Shown in pieces: positions 29,565 through 37,709 of a stretch of DNA of 64,000 nucleotides; position 1 is the first letter of the stretch; the number at the start of each line of letters is the position of its first letter. The position numbers and the translations under genes were made by a program. A model generated the notes under the pieces. That model ran no database searches. It was not told the origin of the DNA and saw only the letters and a program-made list of their open reading frames with translations. The stretch lies in the NCBI RefSeq assembly GCF_036099295.1, contig NZ_CP107976.1, positions 4,030,001 to 4,094,000 of the forward strand, written 5' to 3'. Source of the DNA: Streptomyces sp. NBC_00358. GTDB lineage: Bacteria; Actinomycetota; Actinomycetes; Streptomycetales; Streptomycetaceae.

Positions 29565-30506
29565 CTAGGAGCTCGTGCCGGAACCGGTCGACGTGTCGCC
29601 GCTGCCGGGCGTCACGCCCTGCTTCTTCAGGAGGTCCGTGAAGTCCTCGGTGTCACCGGCCGGTGGCGCCGCGGCGGAGACCTTCACCCCGTAGTCGCTG
29701 TAGTACGTCGTGGCGGACATCGTGCCGCCCGTCATCTCGGCCTTGGAGACCGCCTTGACGAGCAGGTCCTTGCCGTCGACCCAGATGTCGACGGTCTCCG
29801 TGGTGATGCCGGCCGTGGTGAACTGCTTCTTCATGTCCGCGAGTTGACGCGCGGTGAGATGAGAGCTCCGGGCCGCGAAGTCGGCGACGTCCACCGTGCC
29901 CGCGTAGTGCGTGGTCCTCGCGCCGCGGACCGTCTCCTCGCCGACCTTCCTGACGTCGCCGGACGCCAGCAGGAGCTTCACCGACTGGTTCGGCGAGCTG
30001 TTCTGCGCCTGGTCCTTCAGGAGCGCTCCGGAGCCGCCCCCGAACTTCGCCAGGTCGTCGTACCCGTACCTGAGCCAGTGCTTGCCGCCCGCCTGCCGGG
30101 CGAACGTGTCGCCCATCCTGGCGTAGTAGGCGTCGGGCAGATAGCGGGCCTCCATGGAGGTGCTGCCCATCTTGCGCATCGTGTCGGCCATCGTGCCGCC
30201 GGTGTACGTGATCGTCAGGTCGCCGGTCAGACCGTTGCCCCAGCCCATGACGCCACCCGACTTCATGGACATCAGCGAGCCCATGGTCGTCGTGGACTCG
30301 ACCCGGGCGGAGTCCGCCCCGTCGGTGGACCTCTCGGCGGACCGCAGCGCCGCGATGGGGCTCACCCGTGTCGCGCTCTTGTGGCCGGCCTTGTCGTTCT
30401 TGCCCGAACTCCCGGAAGAACCTGAGGAGTTGCAGGCCGTCACCCCCGCCAGCGCCGCCGTCAGCGCGATCGAGAGGGTCACGCGGCGCACCATGGTGCT
30501 GTTCAT
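29565..30506 (-). CDS. Lipoprotein, LppX/LprG-like fold candidate (paralogue 2)
   Basis: This 313-residue protein starts NSTMVRRVTLSIALTAALAG and has the lipobox GVTAC, followed by a Ser/Gly-rich tether. The body has the same order of segments as its neighbour: SARVESTTTMGSLMSM, LTGDLTITYTGGTM, KHWLRYGYDD, VRGARTTHYAGTVDVADF, TVDIWVDGKDLLVKAV and a final APPAGDTEDFTDLLKK. ATG 30506 is preferred over GTG 30515 because GGGGTGGG sits at a suitable distance. The gap to paralogue 1 is 186 bases. Tandem duplication is likely. Cell-envelope location is expected; ligand unknown. Confidence 0.8.
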   Translation of the reverse strand: MNSTMVRRVTLSIALTAALAGVTACNSSGSSGSSGKNDKAGHKSATRVSPIAALRSAERSTDGADSARVESTTTMGSLMSMKSGGVMGWGNGLTGDLTITYTGGTMADTMRKMGSTSMEARYLPDAYYARMGDTFARQAGGKHWLRYGYDDLAKFGGGSGALLKDQAQNSSPNQSVKLLLASGDVRKVGEETVRGARTTHYAGTVDVADFAARSSHLTARQLADMKKQFTTAGITTETVDIWVDGKDLLVKAVSKAEMTGGTMSATTYYSDYGVKVSAAAPPAGDTEDFTDLLKKQGVTPGSGDTSTGSGTSS

Positions 30507-30618
30507 TCGTCCCACCCCTATGCGAATTCTGTGGACTGCACGCTAGCGCGGCCCACTGACACCCGTATCCGGATTCGGCCCCGGGACGATCGCCCCGGAA
30601 ATCCCTCCGGACATGAGG

Positions 30619-30653
30619 ACGGGCCCCGCACCTCGAAAGGTTGCGGGGCCCGT
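30619..30653 (-). terminator. Terminator after rplA
   Basis: A 12-bp stem (30619-30630 with 30642-30653) continues across a one-base bulge into three more pairs, with loop CGAA. It lies 45 bases past the rplA stop and isolates rplKA from the lipoprotein genes. Confidence 0.75.
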
Positions 30654-30697
30654 TCAGATACGCGTGCGCGACGCGGTCACCGGGGTGAGCTGGAGGC

Positions 30698-31423
30698 TCA
30701 GACGGCGGCCGGGTCCTCCTCGACGAGGAGGTTGCGGGTGCGGTTGGGGTCGACAAGGATGCCGGGGCCGATCGTCGAGCTGATCGCGGCCTTCTTGATG
30801 TAGCGACCCTTGGCGGCCGACGGCTTCAGACGAAGGATCTCGTCGAGCGCGGCGCCGTAGTTCTCCACCAGCTTGGTGTCGTCGAAGGACACCTTGCCGA
30901 TGATGAAGTGCAGGTTCGAGTGCTTGTCGACGCGGAACTCGATCTTGCCACCCTTGATCTCGGTGACAGCCTTGGCGACGTCGGGGGTCACGGTGCCGGT
31001 CTTGGGGTTCGGCATGAGACCACGGGGACCGAGCACGCGGCCGAGGCGGCCGACCTTGCCCATGAGGTCCGGGGTGGCGACGACGGCGTCGAAGTCCAGA
31101 CGGCCCTTCGCGACCTCGTCGATCAGTTCGTCGGAGCCGACGATGTCGGCGCCCGCGGCCTCCGCGGCCGCAGCACGGTCACCGGTCGCGAAGACCAGGA
31201 CCCGGGCGGTCTTGCCGGTGCCGTGCGGCAGGTTCACGGTGCCACGGACCATCTGGTCGGCCTTGCGCGGGTCGACACCCAGGCGGAAGGCGACCTCGAC
31301 GGTGCCGTCGAACTTGCTCGTGGAGGTCTCCTTGGCGAGACGGACGGCCTCGAGCGGGGCGTAGAGCTTCTCCCGGTCGACCTTGGCGTCCGCAGCGCGG
31401 AGAGACTTGCTGCGCTTGCTCAC
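30698..31423 (-). CDS. rplA: 50S ribosomal protein L1
   Basis: This 241-residue protein starts at GTG 31423 (SKRSKSLRAADAKVDREKLY) with AGGAGC five bases upstream. The L1 signature KVGRLGRVLGPRGLMPNPKT and GTVTPDVAKAV are present. L1 forms the mobile stalk at the E site and can repress the L11 operon. It follows rplK by 94 bases. Confidence 0.97.
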   Translation of the reverse strand: MSKRSKSLRAADAKVDREKLYAPLEAVRLAKETSTSKFDGTVEVAFRLGVDPRKADQMVRGTVNLPHGTGKTARVLVFATGDRAAAAEAAGADIVGSDELIDEVAKGRLDFDAVVATPDLMGKVGRLGRVLGPRGLMPNPKTGTVTPDVAKAVTEIKGGKIEFRVDKHSNLHFIIGKVSFDDTKLVENYGAALDEILRLKPSAAKGRYIKKAAISSTIGPGILVDPNRTRNLLVEEDPAAV

Positions 31424-31517
31424 TACTGCTCCTGATGTGTTCTGAGGAGTCGTGGTACGGGCCGAGCAGGCCCTGCCACGTGCGGCCGAGGCCGCATGGT
31501 TCCTACGAAGGTGGGTG

Positions 31518-31952
31518 TCAGCCCTCGACCGTGATGCCCATGGAACGGGCGGTGCCGGCGATGATCTTCGCGGCGGCGTCCAGGTCGTTGGCGTTGAGGT
31601 CGGGCATCTTGGTCGTGGCGATCTCGCGGACCTGCGCCTGGGTGATCTTGGCGACCTTGGTCTTGTGCGGCTCGCCGGAGCCCTTCTCGACACCCGCGGC
31701 CTTGAGGATCATCTTCGCGGCCGGCGGAGTCTTGGTCACGAAGGTGAAGGAGCGGTCTTCGTAGACCGTGATCTCCACCGGGATGACCCAGCCACGCTGC
31801 GACTCGGTCGCGGCGTTGTAGGCCTTGCAGAACTCCATGATGTTGACGCCGTGCTGACCGAGCGCGGGGCCGACCGGCGGGGCCGGGTTCGCCGCACCGG
31901 CGTTGATCTGGAGCTTGATAAGCCCCGTGACCTTCTTCTTCTTGGGAGGCAT
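31518..31952 (-). CDS. rplK: 50S ribosomal protein L11
   Basis: This 144-residue protein has the typical [40 protein letters not shown] and the C-terminal [20 protein letters not shown] and [11 protein letters not shown]11 forms the GTPase-associated centre with 23S rRNA and is the thiostrepton target. It begins after the nusG terminator, so it probably has its own promoter in 31953-32080; I could not pick clear boxes there. Confidence 0.97.
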
Positions 31953-32080
31953 TCCGGGTCCTCTTTCGTTTTCGCCTTCCTACGTCCGAGTCGCCCCGGA
32001 CGGCTGCCTTCAACCGAGGTGATGATCCGGATGGAGGCATACCGCACAACGATAACGGGTATCTGTGCGCGGCTAAAAAC

Positions 32081-32123
32081 CGAGCAGGTCAGACAGGCTG
32101 TGACAGCCCGTCTGACCTGTTCG
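32081..32123 (-). terminator. Intrinsic terminator after nusG
   Basis: A long stem (core 32085-32100 with 32104-32119, one mismatch, extended by flanking pairs) has loop TGA. On the minus strand it is followed by GGTTTTTAG, a real U-tract, which is rare at this GC content. It lies 23 bases past the nusG stop. Confidence 0.85.
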
Positions 32124-32145
32124 GAAGACGTACGTCCAGAAGGTG

Positions 32146-33048
32146 CTAGTTCTTCTGGATCTGGTCGAAGGAAAGCTCGACCGGAGTCTCGCGGCCGAAG
32201 ATCTCGACGAGGCCCTTGACCTTCTTCGAGTCGGCGTTGATCTCGTTGATGGTGGCCTGCAGCGTGGCGAACGGGCCGTCCGTGACGGTGACCGAGTCGC
32301 CGACCTCGAAGTCCAGCACCTGGACCTCGACCTTGCGCTGCGGAGCGGGCCTGCCCTCGGCCTCTGCGGCCTCGCGGGCGGCCTTCTCCTCGGCCTCCGG
32401 GGCGAGCATCTTGACGATCTCGTCCAGGGTCAGCGGGTACGGGTCGTAGGCGTTGCCCACGAAGCCGGTGACGCCGGGAGTGTTGCGGACGACACCCCAG
32501 GACTCGTTCGTCAGGTCCATGCGGACCAGGACGTAGCCCGGGAGCTTGTTCTGCTTGATCGTCTTGCGCTCGCCGTTCTTGATCTGCGCGACCTCTTCCT
32601 GCGGCACCTCGGCCTGGAAGATGAAGTCCTCGACGTTCAGCGAAACGGCACGCTGTTCGAGGTTGGTCTTCACGCGGTTCTCGTAACCGGCGTACGTGTG
32701 GATGACGTACCACTCGCCGGGGAGCATGCGCAGTTCGTCGCGCAGGGCGGTCACGGGGTCGACGGGCTCGGCCACTTCTTCGGCCTCGGCCTCGTCGGCC
32801 TGGTCGTCGGTCTCGTCGTCGGTCTCGTCGGCGGTCTCGTCGGCGAGCGCCTCAGTGGGCTCGTCCTCGTCCTCGACGTCCGCACCGGACTCGTCCTCGA
32901 CGTGCAGGGCCGCGTCCTCGGCGGGCTCGCCGGCGGCGGCATCGGCAGCCTCGAACTCGTCCACGACGTCCGCTCCCTCGACGATCTCGAGCTCGTCGTC
33001 AACGGACTCGACCGACTCGGTGGCGTCGTTCAGGTTCGGGTCAGACAC
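32146..33048 (-). CDS. nusG: Transcription termination/antitermination factor NusG with acidic N-terminal extension
   Basis: This 300-residue protein has a NusG core in the C-terminal two thirds: WYVIHTYAGYENRVKTNLEQ, PGYVLVRMDLTNESWGVVRN, GFVGN, and a KOW domain with VGDSVTVTDGPFATLQATIN. Between the two is a charged segment (EEKAAREAAEAEGRPAPQRK). Residues 1-105 are almost purely acidic (Glu/Asp with Ala/Thr), as in other Streptomyces NusG proteins. NusG binds RNA polymerase beta' clamp and couples transcription to Rho or the ribosome. It follows secE by 77 bases. Confidence 0.95.
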   Translation of the reverse strand: MSDPNLNDATESVESVDDELEIVEGADVVDEFEAADAAAGEPAEDAALHVEDESGADVEDEDEPTEALADETADETDDETDDQADEAEAEEVAEPVDPVTALRDELRMLPGEWYVIHTYAGYENRVKTNLEQRAVSLNVEDFIFQAEVPQEEVAQIKNGERKTIKQNKLPGYVLVRMDLTNESWGVVRNTPGVTGFVGNAYDPYPLTLDEIVKMLAPEAEEKAAREAAEAEGRPAPQRKVEVQVLDFEVGDSVTVTDGPFATLQATINEINADSKKVKGLVEIFGRETPVELSFDQIQKN

Positions 33049-33125
33049 GGTGGCTGCTTCTTCCTGGATACATGGGGGTGGAACACGCGAAAGGGGCGCC
33101 GGTGACGGCGCCCTTCGCTCTCGGC

Positions 33126-33407
33126 TCAGCCGAAGACGTACTTGGCGGCGTGGTTGAGCCCATAGTCAATCACGGTCACCAGGCCGATCATGATGACGAC
33201 GAACACAATCACCACTGTGGTGTAAGTCGTCAGCTGATTGCGAGTCGGCCAGACAACCTTGCGGAGTTCCGCGATGATCTGGCGGTAGAAAGTGCCAAGG
33301 CGCTTCAGCGGGCCCTTCTTGGCGCGCTTACCACCCTTGCGGGCCTTCTTTTTGGACTCCGGCGCCTCGGCATCAGGCATGTCGATGGAGCCCACGGCGT
33401 CCGTCAC
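33126..33407 (-). CDS. secE: Preprotein translocase subunit SecE
   Basis: This 93-residue protein has a basic N-terminal region (KKKARKGGKRAKKGPLKRLG), the conserved amphipathic segment FYRQIIAELRKVVWPTRNQL and one membrane helix (TYTTVVIVFVVIMIGLVTVI). SecE clamps SecY in the translocon. It lies between tRNA-Trp and nusG on the same strand, an order common in actinobacteria. Confidence 0.95.
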   Translation of the reverse strand: MTDAVGSIDMPDAEAPESKKKARKGGKRAKKGPLKRLGTFYRQIIAELRKVVWPTRNQLTTYTTVVIVFVVIMIGLVTVIDYGLNHAAKYVFG

Positions 33408-33516
33408 TCGTCCTCACCTGATTCCCGGGTCGTGACCGTGCCGCGCCCGGTTGAGCCGCACGGCGGTGCATTGCAGTACGTACATGCGCACACATCCTGG
33501 CGAAAGGTGTGTGTAG

Positions 33517-33589
33517 CAGGGCCGGAGGGACTTGAACCCCCAACCGCTGGTTTTGGAGACCAGTGCTCTACCAATTGAGCTACGACCCT
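33517..33589 (-). tRNA. tRNA-Trp (anticodon CCA)
   Basis: The 73-base cloverleaf has acceptor arms AGGGTCG and CGGCCCT, a normal D arm, anticodon stem-loop CTGGTCTCCAAAACCAG with CCA, and T loop GGTTCAAGTCC. It sits 109 bases before secE on the same strand, so it may be co-transcribed with secE-nusG. No CCA end is encoded. Confidence 0.95.
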
Positions 33590-33810
33590 TTGATTTCCCC
33601 CAACGTACCGCATCCGACCGGGTGCTCGGTGTGCACCGGTTGAGTGCGGCCGGTGAAGGCCAACGAGGTGAGAGTGTACGTGGTCCGGAGCCGGTCGTCG
33701 AACAGAAAGTGTCCGTACGGGCTTCCTCCGCTGAAGATCGACTGGTGGGGCGCGCGGATCCGGACGGATGTTCTGCCGTTGTTCAGTCTGTGAAACCCGC
33801 GTGCCGGGGG

Positions 33811-33828
33811 CGTTTCCAGTCTGAAACG
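33811..33828. promoter_or_regulatory. Inverted repeat directly before aspC
   Basis: CGTTTC and GAAACG flank CAGTCT at 33811-33828, ending at the first possible ATG of aspC. A related half (CAGTCTGTGAAAC) lies at 33784-33796. It may be an operator; function is inferred only from position. Confidence 0.35.
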
Positions 33829-33837
33829 ATGGGTCCC

Positions 33838-35064
33838 ATGAGCCCTGCAACCCCTCCCACCGAGCGCCGGGTCTCCGCCCGAGTCGGCGCGATCTCCGAG
33901 TCCGCCACCCTCGCCGTGGACGCCAAGGCCAAGGCACTCAAGGCCGCCGGACGTCCGGTGATCGGTTTCGGCGCCGGTGAGCCCGACTTCCCCACCCCGG
34001 ACTACATCGTCCAGGCCGCCATCGAGGCCTGCTCGAACCCCAAGTACCACCGCTACACGCCGGCCGGCGGGCTCCCCGAGCTGAAGGCCGCGATCGCCGC
34101 GAAGACGCTGCGCGACTCCGGCTACGAGGTGGAGGCCGCCCAGGTCCTCGTCACCAACGGCGGCAAGCAGGCCATCTACGAGGCCTTCGCCGCGATCCTC
34201 GACCCGGGCGACGAGGTCATCGTCCCGGCGCCGTACTGGACGACCTACCCGGAGTCCATCCGTCTCGCGGGCGGTGTCCCGGTGGACGTCGTCGCCGACG
34301 AGACCACCGGCTACCGCGTCTCGGTCGAGCAGCTGGAGGCCGCCCGCACCGAGAACACCAAGGTGCTGCTCTTCGTCTCCCCGTCCAACCCGACGGGCGC
34401 GGTCTACACCCGCGAGCAGATCGAGGAGATCGGCCGCTGGGCCGCCGAGAAGGGCCTGTGGGTCCTGACCGACGAGATCTACGAGCACCTGGTCTACGGG
34501 GACGCGGAGTTCCACTCCCTGCCCGTGGTGGTGCCCGAGCTGCGCGACAAGTGCATCGTCGTCAACGGCGTCGCGAAGACGTACGCGATGACCGGCTGGC
34601 GCGTGGGCTGGGTCATCGGCCCGAAGGACGTCATCAAGGCCGCGACCAACCTGCAGTCGCACGCCACGTCCAACGTCTCGAACGTGGCCCAGGTCGCCGC
34701 GCTCGCCGCCGTCTCCGGCGACCTCACGGCCGTCGCGGAGATGCGCGAGGCCTTCGACCGCCGTCGCAAGACCATCGTGCGCATGCTGAACGAGATCGAC
34801 GGCGTGCTCTGCCCCGAGCCCGAGGGCGCCTTCTACGCGTACCCCTCGGTGAAGGCACTGCTCGGCAAGGAGATCCGCGGCAAGCGCCCCGCGGACACGG
34901 TCGAGCTGGCCGCGCTCATCCTGGAGGAGTCCGAGGTCGCGGTCGTCCCGGGCGAGGCCTTCGGCACCCCCGGCTACCTGCGGCTGTCGTACGCCCTCGG
35001 TGACGAGGACCTCGTCGAGGGCGTCAGCCGGATCCAGAAGCTGCTGGCCGAGGCGACGGACTGA
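33838..35064 (+). CDS. aspC: Aspartate aminotransferase (class I PLP enzyme)
   Basis: This 408-residue protein has fold-type I features: VIGFGAGEPDFPTPDYIVQA, KYHRYTPAGGLPELKAAI, LVTNGGKQAIYEAFAAILDP, FVSPSNPTGAVYTREQIEEI and the PLP lysine in NGVAKTYAMTGWRVGWVIGP. It closes with LRLSYALGDEDLVEGVSRI. It transfers the amino group between aspartate and 2-oxoglutarate. ATG 33838 is chosen; ATG 33829 would add three residues. Confidence 0.93.
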   Translation: MSPATPPTERRVSARVGAISESATLAVDAKAKALKAAGRPVIGFGAGEPDFPTPDYIVQAAIEACSNPKYHRYTPAGGLPELKAAIAAKTLRDSGYEVEAAQVLVTNGGKQAIYEAFAAILDPGDEVIVPAPYWTTYPESIRLAGGVPVDVVADETTGYRVSVEQLEAARTENTKVLLFVSPSNPTGAVYTREQIEEIGRWAAEKGLWVLTDEIYEHLVYGDAEFHSLPVVVPELRDKCIVVNGVAKTYAMTGWRVGWVIGPKDVIKAATNLQSHATSNVSNVAQVAALAAVSGDLTAVAEMREAFDRRRKTIVRMLNEIDGVLCPEPEGAFYAYPSVKALLGKEIRGKRPADTVELAALILEESEVAVVPGEAFGTPGYLRLSYALGDEDLVEGVSRIQKLLAEATD

Positions 35065-35124
35065 CCTTCCCCGTCCTCCGGCGCCCCCGGGCACCGGTGA
35101 CCTGATCAGGCTCCACGCGCGCGT

Positions 35125-35162
35125 GCGGGGGCCGGCCACTCTCAGGAGTGGCCGGCCCCCGC
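35125..35162 (+). terminator. Terminator after aspC
   Basis: A perfect 17-bp stem (35125-35141 with 35146-35162) has loop TCAG, 60 bases past the aspC stop. Confidence 0.85.
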
Positions 35163-35235
35163 TCGTTCGTTCGGACAAGCCCCCGATCGGCGAAAGCGCT
35201 ACCGGCACGACATCCCCGTACGGCAAGATCCTCGG

Positions 35236-36255
35236 ATGGAGCGTGTACGTGATGTGAGTGAACTGCCGAAGGCCCATCTGCACCTGCACTTCACCGGGTC
35301 GATGCGGTCCACGACCCTGCTGGAACTGGCCGACAAGTACGGCGTACGGCTGCCGGACGCGCTGACCAGCGGGGAACCGCCGAAACTGCGGGCGACCGAC
35401 GAGCGCGGCTGGTTCCGCTTCCAGCGCCTGTACGACGCCGCGCGGGCGTGTCTGAGAGAGCCCGAGGACATCCAGCGCCTGGTGCGTGAGGCCGCCGAGG
35501 AGGACCTGAAGGACGGCTCGGGGTGGCTGGAGATCCAGGTCGACCCGACGTCGTACGCCCCGCGCCTGGGCGGTCTGATCGCGGCCCTGGAGGTCATCCT
35601 GGACGCGGTCGACTCGGCCGTGCGGGAGACCGGACTCGGGATGCGCGTCCTGGTGGCCGCCAACCGGATGAAGCACCCGCTGGACGCCCGCACGCTGGCC
35701 CGGCTCGCCGTCCGGTACGCGGACCGGGGGATCGTCGGTTTCGGGCTCTCCAACGACGAGCGACGGGGCATGGCGCGGGACTTCGACCGGGCCTTCGCCA
35801 TCGCCCGCGAGGGCGGGCTGCTGTCCGCGCCGCACGGCGGCGAGCTGACCGGCCCCGCCTCGGTCCGCGACTGCCTGGACGATCTGCACGCCTCACGGAT
35901 CGGCCACGGGGTGCGGGCCGCCGAGGACCCGCGGCTGCTGAAGCGTCTCGCGGACCGCGGGGTGACCTGTGAGGTCTGTCCCGCCTCGAACGTCGCCCTC
36001 GGCGTCTACGAGAAGCACGCCGATGTACCCCTGCGAACTCTGTTCGACGCCGGTGTGCCGATGGCCCTCGGCGCGGACGACCCGCTGCTCTTCGGATCCC
36101 GGCTCGCCGCCCAGTACGAGATCGCCCGCCGTCACCACGGCTTCACCGACCCGGAACTGGCCGAGCTGGCCCGCCAGTCCATCCGCGCCTCGGCCGCGCC
36201 GGAGGACGTCCGGGCGAAGCTGCTGGCCGGCGTCGACGCCTGGCTGGCCTCCTAG
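35236..36255 (+). CDS. Adenosine deaminase-family protein
   Basis: This 339-residue protein matches adenosine deaminase: KAHLHLHFTGS (metal His16 and His18), FGLSNDERRG, LLSAPHGGELTGPASVRDCL (His and catalytic Glu), IGHGVRAAEDPRLL and ALGADDPLLFGSRLAAQYEI (Asp pair). It hydrolyses adenosine to inosine or a related purine; some members prefer other substrates. It has its own start after the aspC terminator and ends seven bases from the convergent TetR gene. Confidence 0.9.
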   Translation: MERVRDVSELPKAHLHLHFTGSMRSTTLLELADKYGVRLPDALTSGEPPKLRATDERGWFRFQRLYDAARACLREPEDIQRLVREAAEEDLKDGSGWLEIQVDPTSYAPRLGGLIAALEVILDAVDSAVRETGLGMRVLVAANRMKHPLDARTLARLAVRYADRGIVGFGLSNDERRGMARDFDRAFAIAREGGLLSAPHGGELTGPASVRDCLDDLHASRIGHGVRAAEDPRLLKRLADRGVTCEVCPASNVALGVYEKHADVPLRTLFDAGVPMALGADDPLLFGSRLAAQYEIARRHHGFTDPELAELARQSIRASAAPEDVRAKLLAGVDAWLAS

Positions 36256-36262
36256 ACCCGCC

Positions 36263-36940
36263 CTAGCCGGCCTGAGGGTCCGTCGGGCCGGCCCCGCTCC
36301 TGGGCGCGATCCCGGCGAGCAGGGTGCGGGCGAGCGCCGGGGCGAAGGTGTCCAGGGGCGGCGGCGTGCCCTCCTGGGTGGCGTCGTAGGCGAACGCCCG
36401 CTGCGCGCAGGCCCCGAGGAGGAGGGACGCGGCGGCGTAGGTGTCGGTGTCCTGCTGGATGCGCCCCGCCCGCTGCTCCGCCAGCAGATACGCGGCGACG
36501 CCCCGGATGGGCATGTGCGGGCCCGCGCCCATCGCCCGCATGGCGTCGTCGTGGCGGCGCTTGAGCTGCGTCTCCGCGTACAAGGAGGCGGCGATCGGGA
36601 AACTCTGCTCGTAGAAGAGAGCCGCCTGGCGGGCGATCGCGGTGAGGTTCTCCTCCAGGGAGTGCTCCCCCGGCTCGGCCGTCAGCCGGTCCAGGAGGGG
36701 ACCCAGCCGGGGCAGCCTCTCCTGGAGGACCCGGATGAACAGCTCTTCCTTGCTCGCGAAGTACTTGTAGAGAGCGGCCTCGGAGCAGCCGGCCGCCCTG
36801 GCGATCTCCTTGGTGGTGGCGCGGGAGAGGCCGAGGGTGAGCATGAGCTCGTGCGCCGCGTCGAGGATGCGGATCCTGGCCGGCTTCGACGGCGTGGGCT
36901 CCGTGGCGGATTTCTGCTGCATGGGGCCCAAGGATTCCAT
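36263..36940 (-). CDS. TetR-family repressor of the adjacent NAD(P)-binding protein gene
   Basis: This 225-residue protein has an N-terminal TetR helix-turn-helix (ARIRILDAAHELMLTLGLSR, ATTKEIARAAGCSEAALYKY, FASKEELF) and a variable helical ligand domain. The gene is divergent from the NAD(P)-binding protein gene, and two strong inverted repeats lie between them, so it most likely represses both. The ligand is unknown. An inner ATG at residue 7 is an alternative start. Confidence 0.9.
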   Translation of the reverse strand: MESLGPMQQKSATEPTPSKPARIRILDAAHELMLTLGLSRATTKEIARAAGCSEAALYKYFASKEELFIRVLQERLPRLGPLLDRLTAEPGEHSLEENLTAIARQAALFYEQSFPIAASLYAETQLKRRHDDAMRAMGAGPHMPIRGVAAYLLAEQRAGRIQQDTDTYAAASLLLGACAQRAFAYDATQEGTPPPLDTFAPALARTLLAGIAPRSGAGPTDPQAG

Positions 36941-36968
36941 GGCGCATCCTCACGGGGTTGACGGGTGG

Positions 36969-37016
36969 GTGAGTACTTACTCACTCTAGAAGAAGCACAG
37001 GTGAGTGAACACTCAC
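36969..37016. promoter_or_regulatory. Two TetR operators
   Basis: GTGAGTA-CT-TACTCAC at 36969-36984 and GTGAGTG-AA-CACTCAC at 37001-37016 share the same 7-2-7 layout and half-site GTGAGT. Their centres are 32 bp (about three helical turns) apart, in the intergenic space between divergent genes. Confidence 0.8.
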
Positions 37017-37048
37017 CCACCCCATCTCCCTCTCATGCGGAGCACGTC

Positions 37049-37681
37049 ATGAAACTCACCGTTCTCGGTGCCACCGGAGGCATCGGCCAGGAGATCGTCC
37101 GCCAGGCCCTGGGCGTCGGCCACCAGGTCACGGCCGTCGTACGGGATCCCGCGCGGCTCACCGTCACGGGCGCGGGTCTGGAGGTGTTCCGCGCGGATCT
37201 CACCGACCCGAAGGCACTGCGGCCCGCCGTCGCGGGCCGGGACGCGGTCCTGTCCGGTCTCGGCGCGCGCAGCCGCAAGGACGCCGGGGTCGCGGCCCGG
37301 CTCACCCGTACGGTGCTGGGCGCACTGGAGGCGGAGCAGGTGCGGCGGCTGCTGGTGGTCAGCGCGAGTCCGGTCGGCCCCGGCGCCGCGGACGACACCC
37401 GCGTCGACCGCGCCATGCGGCGGCTGATCTCCAGCATCCTGAAGGACGTCTACGCCGACTTGAGGGAGATGGAGGGCGAACTGGCGGCCAGTGCCACGGA
37501 CTGGACCGTGGTCCGTCCGCCCCGGCTCCAGAACAAGCCGCTGACCGGCTCGTATCGCACGGTCGTCGGCGGCTTCCCGCCCAAGGGCCGCTTCATCGCG
37601 CGCGCCGACGTGGCGCACGCGATGCTGGCGATGATCGACGACCCCGCGACCGTGAAGCAGGGCGTGGGCGTCGCCTACTAG
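37049..37681 (+). CDS. NAD(P)H-binding atypical SDR-family protein (NmrA/YtfG-like)
   Basis: This 210-residue protein has a Rossmann start KLTVLGATGGIGQEIVRQAL (GxxGxxG). It continues with VVRDPARL, DAVLSGLGARS, LLVVSASPVG and DWTVVRPPRLQNKPLTGSYR, a pattern of atypical SDRs that bind NAD(P) but usually lack the SDR catalytic tetrad. Substrate unknown. It is divergently paired with a TetR gene and has two operators upstream, so expression is probably induced by a small molecule. Confidence 0.85.
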   Translation: MKLTVLGATGGIGQEIVRQALGVGHQVTAVVRDPARLTVTGAGLEVFRADLTDPKALRPAVAGRDAVLSGLGARSRKDAGVAARLTRTVLGALEAEQVRRLLVVSASPVGPGAADDTRVDRAMRRLISSILKDVYADLREMEGELAASATDWTVVRPPRLQNKPLTGSYRTVVGGFPPKGRFIARADVAHAMLAMIDDPATVKQGVGVAY

Positions 37682-37709
37682 GGCGCGCCTTCAACGGCCC
37701 CGCGGCCCC

